In this document: in pieces, positions 59,855-64,000 of the stretch | Numbering within the stretch: the stretch's first letter is position 1 | Layout of the letters: every line of letters starts with the position of its first letter | Assembly (NCBI RefSeq): GCF_900215535.1 | Contig: NZ_OCND01000003.1 | Coordinates: forward strand, 317,737 to 381,736 | Origin: Pseudoxanthomonas wuyuanensis | GTDB lineage: Bacteria; Pseudomonadota; Gammaproteobacteria; Xanthomonadales; Xanthomonadaceae | DNA: 64,000 nucleotides | Reading direction: 5' to 3' | Notes under the pieces: generated by a model | What the model saw: the letters and a program-made list of their open reading frames with translations, nothing else | Database searches by the model: none | What the model was told of the DNA's origin: nothing | Made by a program: the position numbers and the translations under genes

Positions 59855-60209
59855 AAGATTCATTAAATCAAATATTTGCGCGAAAAATCAGCGTGTTGGA
59901 ACAGCACCTGGGCGGCGCCGTTCAGCGGGTTGTCTCAACTCTGAGCGAAGGCGCCAGGAAGGCCTTGCCGACCCCGATTTGCAGGAGTAGGGTCATATAC
60001 CCAGGCGGCGGTTGAGCGCCGCCTGGCTCACCGGAGAACCGAGCCGATGGCGCTGACCCCCATTTCCCAGGAGACACCCGCAGGCAACCAAGGCCGTGCG
60101 GGCGCTTCCGGAGGATGCGCCCGCGCCGACCGCTCGATAATCCGCTCCAAAGCCAACGCCCCGTGCCTGTGAAGGCCGGGGCGTTCGTATTTCCGCTGGA
60201 GGTAATCCC
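59855..60209. other. 355-bp spacer with two strong hairpins and an AT-rich patch
   Basis: No gene. Starts with an AT-rich patch (59853-59895, ATTAAATCAAATATTTG). A perfect 10-bp hairpin CCAGGCGGCG/CGCCGCCTGG lies at 60001-60026, a likely terminator or processing signal. A 9-bp hairpin AACGCCCCG/CGGGGCGTT at 60155-60185, extended by GCC/GGC, stands 10 bases before the SD of the YdcH gene and could influence its translation. Confidence 0.6.
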
Positions 60210-60428
60210 ATGTTCGAAGGCCAACCGCAGACCGAAATCGACGCACTGATCAAGACTGACCCGGAGTTCAAACAGCTGTACCAGCGCCATCGCGAGCTGG
60301 ACAAGAAAGTCACCGACGCCGAACTGGGCGTACTGCCCATCGACGACAACCTGCTGGGTCAGATGAAGCGCGAGAAGCTGGTCGCCAAGCAGCGGCTGCT
60401 GCGGATGTACGACGCCAAGCCGCACTGA
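60210..60428 (+). CDS. YdcH family (DUF465) small helical protein
   Basis: 72 residues, SD CTGGAGGT 7 bases upstream. DUF465 pattern: EIDALIKTDPEFKQLYQRHRELDKKVTDAELG, then LKREKLVAKQRLLRMYDAK-type helix (LLGQMKREKLVAKQRLLRMYDAKPH). Soluble two-helix protein of unknown function, widespread in proteobacteria. Confidence 0.9.
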   Translation: MFEGQPQTEIDALIKTDPEFKQLYQRHRELDKKVTDAELGVLPIDDNLLGQMKREKLVAKQRLLRMYDAKPH

Positions 60429-60611
60429 CGCCTCCCCCCGAGACGACTTATTGTCGCGGGCGGCGATGGCCTCCTCGTCGGTCATCGCCGTCCGCGTCAA
60501 CCTGAAGCGTGCCATGCCCGCTTCCATAATTGGATTCGCGCCTGCCGCAAGCCGGTAGCGCGCCCAAGTGCGATAATCCGGGCAACTCCAGCCCGTGAGC
60601 GCACAGCCAGC

Positions 60612-61982
60612 ATGGCGATCCATTCTTCCGTACTCGAACTGATCGGCGATACGCCAATCGTCAAGGCCCAACGCCTGGATACCGGCGTCTGCGAGCTGTT
60701 CCTGAAGCTGGAGAGCGCCAATCCCGGCGGTTCCATCAAGGACCGCATCGGCCTGTCGATGATCGAGGCGGCCGAGCGGCGCGGCGATCTCAAGCCCGGT
60801 GCCACCCTGGTCGAGGGCACCGCCGGCAATACCGGCATCGGCCTGGCGCTGGTGGCGCAGCAGAAGGGCTACAAGCTGGTGCTGGTGGTTCCGGACAAGA
60901 TGAGCCGGGAAAAGATCTTCAACCTCAAGGCGATGGGTGCGGAAGTCATCCTGACCCGCTCGGACGTGGCCAAGGGCCACCCGGAGTACTACCAGGACCT
61001 GGCCGCGCGCATCGCCGCCGAGACGCCGGGCGGCTATTTCATCAACCAGTTCGGCAATCCGGACAATCCGGCCGCGCACGAATTCGGCACCGGTCCGGAA
61101 ATCCTGCGCCAGATGGACGGGCAACTGGATGCCATCGTGTTCGGCTGCGGCAGCTCCGGCACGATGACCGGCCTGTCGCGCTGCTTTGCCGAGCATTCGC
61201 CGCAGACCGAACTGGTGCTGGCCGACCCGGTCGGCTCCATCCTGACCCAGTACATCAACGAGGGCACGATCAGCGAGAAATCCGGCAGCTGGCTGGTCGA
61301 GGGCATCGGCGAGGACTTCCTGCCGCAGATTTCCGATTTTTCCCGGGTAAGAAAGGCGTATTCGATCAGCGACAAGGAAAGCTTCCTCACCGCCCGCGAA
61401 CTGCTGGCCAAGGAGGGCATCCTGGGCGGCTCGTCCACCGGTACCCTGCTTGCCGCGGCGCTGAAGTACTGCCAGGAGCAGACCGCGCCCAGGAAAGTGC
61501 TGGTATTCGTCTGCGATACCGGCAACAAGTACCTGTCCAAGATGTACAACGACTACTGGATGCTGGACAACGGCTTCATCGAGCGCCCGCAGTACGGCGA
61601 TCTGCGCGACCTGATCCTGCGCCCCTACAGCCAGCGCGACACCGTGGTGGTGAGCCCGACCGACCTGCTGACCACCGCCTACCAGCGGATGAAGCTGTAC
61701 GACGTCTCGCAACTGCCGGTGATGGAGGGGGAGAAACTGGTCGGCATCGTCGACGAAAGCGATGTGCTGCTGCATGTGTACGGCGAAGAGGCGCGCTTTC
61801 TCGATCCGGTCTCCACCGCGATGGTCAGCAAGCTGGACCGGCTGGACCTGCGCTCGCCGATCGAGGCGCTGCTGCCGGTGTTCGACCGCGGCCAGGTCGC
61901 CATCGTTACCGATGGCGAAGCGTTCCTGGGCTTGATCACCCGCATCGATCTGCTGAATTATTTGCGACGCCGGGCACAGTAA
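60612..61982 (+). CDS. cbs: cystathionine beta-synthase
   Basis: 456 residues. PLP fold type II: PLP Lys K43 in NPGGSIKDRIGLSMIE, GTAGNTGIGLALVAQQKGYKLVLVVPDKMSREKI, phosphate loop GCGSSGTMTGLSR, GGSSTGTLLAAALKY. Two CBS domains at the C terminus (about 340-456: VSPTDLLTTAYQRMKLYDVSQLPVMEGEKLVGIVDESDVLLHVYG and IEALLPVFDRGQVAIVTDGEAFLGLITRIDLLNYLRR). No heme-binding N-terminal extension. With the following lyase it converts homocysteine to cysteine. Confidence 0.94.
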   Translation: MAIHSSVLELIGDTPIVKAQRLDTGVCELFLKLESANPGGSIKDRIGLSMIEAAERRGDLKPGATLVEGTAGNTGIGLALVAQQKGYKLVLVVPDKMSREKIFNLKAMGAEVILTRSDVAKGHPEYYQDLAARIAAETPGGYFINQFGNPDNPAAHEFGTGPEILRQMDGQLDAIVFGCGSSGTMTGLSRCFAEHSPQTELVLADPVGSILTQYINEGTISEKSGSWLVEGIGEDFLPQISDFSRVRKAYSISDKESFLTARELLAKEGILGGSSTGTLLAAALKYCQEQTAPRKVLVFVCDTGNKYLSKMYNDYWMLDNGFIERPQYGDLRDLILRPYSQRDTVVVSPTDLLTTAYQRMKLYDVSQLPVMEGEKLVGIVDESDVLLHVYGEEARFLDPVSTAMVSKLDRLDLRSPIEALLPVFDRGQVAIVTDGEAFLGLITRIDLLNYLRRRAQ

Positions 61983-62088
61983 ATGCATTTACCTGGCCGC
62001 TGGCGACGGCCGTTCGCCGCGGTGCAACATTGTGGACGGCAGGTTAAGGCGCAGCTGCTAAAATCGCCGGCTGCATCAAGGATTAGTT

Positions 62089-63288
62089 ATGTCGGAAACC
62101 CCTAGCAAGGCCGGGAACGGCGCCCCGCCGCTGGCGCTCGGCACGCTGGCCATCCATGGCGGGCAATCGCCGGATCCCAGCACCGGCGCGGTCATGCCGC
62201 CGATCTACGCGACCTCCACCTATGCCCAGAGCAGCCCGGGCGTGCATCAGGGCTTCGAGTATTCGCGCACCCACAACCCGACCCGCTTCGCCTACGAGCG
62301 CTGCGTGGCGGCGCTGGAGGGCGGCAGCCGCGGATTCGCCTTCGCCTCGGGCATGGCGGCCACCTCGACCGTGCTGGAACTGCTGGACAGCGGCAGCCAC
62401 GTCATCGCCATGGACGACCTCTACGGCGGCAGCTACCGCCTGTTCGAACGAGTGCGCCGGCGCAGCGCCGGGCTCGATTTCAGCTTCGTCGACCTGACCG
62501 ACCTGGCGGCGTTCGAAGCGGCGATTCGCCCCGAAACGCGGATGGTCTGGATCGAAACCCCGACCAACCCGATGCTGAAGATCGTCGACATCCAGGCGGT
62601 GGCAGCCATCGCACGCAAGCGCGGCTTGATTGTCGCGGTCGACAACACCTTCGCCTCGCCGATCCTGCAGCGTCCGCTGGAACACGGCGCGCACCTGGTC
62701 ATGCATTCGGCCACCAAGTACCTGAACGGCCACTCCGACATGGTCGGCGGCATGGTCGTGGTCGGCGATGACACCGAACTGGCCGAGCAGATGGCGTTCC
62801 TGCAGAACTCCGTTGGCGCCGTACAGGGACCCTTCGACAGCTTCCTGGCCCTACGCGGCCTGAAGACCCTGCACCTGCGCATGAAGGCGCATTGCGAAAA
62901 CGCCCAGGCCTTGGCCGAATGGCTGGAAACCCAGCCGGCGGTCGAGAAAGTGATTTACCCCGGCCTGGCCTCGCACCCGCAACATGAACTGGCCAAACGG
63001 CAGATGGACGGCTTCGGCGGGATTATCTCGCTAGTGCTGAAGGGCGGCTTCGAAGCCGCCAAGCGCCTGTGCGAAAACACCCACTTGTTCACCCTGGCCG
63101 AATCCTTAGGTGGCGTGGAAAGCCTGATCAATCACCCGGCGGTAATGACCCATGCGTCGATTCCGGTGGAGCGGAGGGAGAAGTTGGGGATTGCGGAAGG
63201 CTTGATCAGGCTGAGCATTGGGGTGGAAGCCTTGGACGATTTAACCGAAGACTGCGCTCAAGGGCTATCTAAGGCGCTCCAAGGTTGA
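62089..63288 (+). CDS. metB: cystathionine gamma-lyase/gamma-synthase family enzyme
   Basis: 399 residues. PLP fold type I: TLAIHGGQSPDPSTGAVMPPIYATSTYAQSSPG, YSRTHNPTRFAYERCVAALEGG, FASGMAAT, VDNTFASPILQRPLEHGAHLVMHSATKYLNGHSDMVGG with PLP Lys K210, and LGGVESLINHPAVMTHASIP. Residues do not decide lyase from synthase; pairing with cbs argues for a gamma-lyase in reverse transsulfuration. Xanthomonads name this locus metB, the left flank of the LPS cluster. The last 120 bases have markedly different codon use (TTA, AGG, TCT). Confidence 0.92.
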   Translation: MSETPSKAGNGAPPLALGTLAIHGGQSPDPSTGAVMPPIYATSTYAQSSPGVHQGFEYSRTHNPTRFAYERCVAALEGGSRGFAFASGMAATSTVLELLDSGSHVIAMDDLYGGSYRLFERVRRRSAGLDFSFVDLTDLAAFEAAIRPETRMVWIETPTNPMLKIVDIQAVAAIARKRGLIVAVDNTFASPILQRPLEHGAHLVMHSATKYLNGHSDMVGGMVVVGDDTELAEQMAFLQNSVGAVQGPFDSFLALRGLKTLHLRMKAHCENAQALAEWLETQPAVEKVIYPGLASHPQHELAKRQMDGFGGIISLVLKGGFEAAKRLCENTHLFTLAESLGGVESLINHPAVMTHASIPVERREKLGIAEGLIRLSIGVEALDDLTEDCAQGLSKALQG

Positions 63289-63290
63289 CG

Positions 63291-64000
63291 ATGAGATACC
63301 TGACTAAAGATATTGCCGCGAGTTTTAAGCATCCCGAATTTTGGGCACTGTCGAGTTGGCTCGATATCGTGGTGCGCTACAGGCGATCAAGCTTAGGCCT
63401 GTTCTGGCTGGTGCTGCCCGCAGTGATCTACATCTGGGGCCTGGGCGGGTTCTTTGCCCATATTGCCGGAACACCGCTCTTCAAGTTCGCGGCGCATGTC
63501 GCCATCGGCTACGCGGTGTTCAGGGTACTGAGTACGGTCATCGTCGAATCGACGACCGCGTTCGCCAGTTCCAGCGCTTTCATCATGGACGGACATGTCC
63601 GCCTCACGGATTTCATGCTGCGGGTCATCGCCAAAGCGCTGTTCTACTTTGTGGCATCGTTGCCGGTGGTGGCGATTGCACTGGCCATCTATCCGGATCT
63701 GCATTGGACCGGTGTTTTCCTCAGCGTGCCATCGATGACGCTCATCATCTTCAACGTGTTCTGGATAGGTGTGGTGTTCGGTCTGGTTGGTGCGCGCTTT
63801 CCGGACATGAGTCAGTTCATCGGCAATATCTTTATGTTCGCCTTTCTGCTGACGCCGATTATCTGGCGAGCCGACGGCATGCCGGCCGACAGCCTGCGTG
63901 GAATGCTAATGCGCATCAACCCGCTGTTCCACATGGTTGAACTTGTGCGCGCTCCAATGCTCGGTGAGCGAATCGAAATGCTGACGTTCTACTACATGGG
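63291..64000 (+). CDS. wzm: O-antigen/polysaccharide ABC exporter permease (Wzm-like), truncated by window end
   Basis: 236 residues from ATG 63291 to the window edge with no stop. It starts 2 bases after the metB-family stop. ABC-2 permease pattern: SSWLDIVVRYRRSSLGLFWLVLPAVIYIWGLGGFFAHI at the N terminus (the RYRRSSLG element of Wzm/KpsM), then FAAHVAIGYAVFRVLS, MRVIAKALFYFVASLPVVAIAL-type helices and GNIFMFAFLLTPIIWRADGMP. It would move undecaprenyl-linked O-antigen across the inner membrane with a Wzt ATPase expected next. G+C is about 47-50% in hand-counted lines, far below the rest. Confidence 0.9.
   Translation, partial: MRYLTKDIAASFKHPEFWALSSWLDIVVRYRRSSLGLFWLVLPAVIYIWGLGGFFAHIAGTPLFKFAAHVAIGYAVFRVLSTVIVESTTAFASSSAFIMDGHVRLTDFMLRVIAKALFYFVASLPVVAIALAIYPDLHWTGVFLSVPSMTLIIFNVFWIGVVFGLVGARFPDMSQFIGNIFMFAFLLTPIIWRADGMPADSLRGMLMRINPLFHMVELVRAPMLGERIEMLTFYYM

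Noticed and set aside
60429..60611. SAM riboswitch or S-box upstream of cbs
   Set aside because: No match to SAM-I/II/IV core motifs could be found by eye in the 183-base spacer or in the spacer before the metB-family gene.

Overview
The window is a G+C-rich (about 70% by hand count in the trpE region) chromosomal segment that reads as Xanthomonadaceae/Lysobacteraceae (Gammaproteobacteria). The support is a Clp (CAP-like) regulator that matches the Xanthomonas protein almost throughout, a 264-residue SpeD, GTG and TTG starts, many short palindromic intergenic repeats with a GTGGGAGCGACG head, and an O-antigen-type ABC permease directly after a cystathionine gamma-lyase gene, which is the classic edge of the xanthomonad LPS locus. 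The genus cannot be fixed from the sequence. Most of the window is conserved core genome with accessory insertions. There is no prophage, CRISPR array, rRNA operon or complete insertion sequence.

Layout, left to right. 0-9.2 kb: the end of dusA, a CtlX-like amidinohydrolase, a PepSY-like exported protein with the PhoP/PhoQ two-component pair, mtfA, birA-coaX-SPOR protein, tRNA-Thr and arginase. 9.2-16.6 kb: two small entericidin-like lipoproteins and a CsbD protein, each followed by a hairpin terminator, then trpS with an extra C-terminal domain, a metallo-beta-lactamase-fold hydrolase, a secreted M28 peptidase and a VOC protein. 16.7-24.2 kb, minus strand: the branched-chain 2-oxoacid dehydrogenase operon (E1 alpha, E1 beta, E2) and a 1194-residue secreted nuclease. 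24.3-30.9 kb: tryptophan 2,3-dioxygenase with a Nudix hydrolase, a peptide transporter, and a MarR regulator divergent from hpd with a perfect 18-bp palindrome between them, then hmgA. 30.9-39.7 kb: a lipoprotein, a Ca/Na antiporter and a complete six-gene Mrp-type antiporter operon with fused A and B subunits.

39.7-49.1 kb: an Mpo1-like protein, purC, a J-domain membrane protein, rpe and a trp operon trpE-[insert]-trpG-trpD-[ABM]-trpC-[HAD]. The insert after trpE is a ClpP-fold exported protein of visibly lower G+C. 49.1-53.4 kb: a repeat-rich spacer, a TauE/SafE permease, clp, speD, a guanidine-II riboswitch with its SMR guanidinium exporter, and coq7. 53.6-58.5 kb: rplM-rpsI, tRNA-Gln, a 2OG-Fe dioxygenase, fumarylacetoacetase and maleylacetoacetate isomerase (completing the homogentisate route begun by hpd and hmgA 25 kb away), and pilU. 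58.5-64 kb: a DUF4398 pair, a YdcH protein, and cbs plus a gamma-lyase (reverse transsulfuration), ending inside the O-antigen permease, where base composition falls to about 50%.

The strongest candidates for a second look are the lower-G+C ClpP-fold gene coupled to trpE, the guanidine-II riboswitch whose second hairpin competes with an intrinsic terminator, the three degenerate heptanucleotide arrays (one inside the trp operon), and the inverted-repeat-bounded element at 49.3-49.6 kb. None of these is a complete, demonstrably new system.
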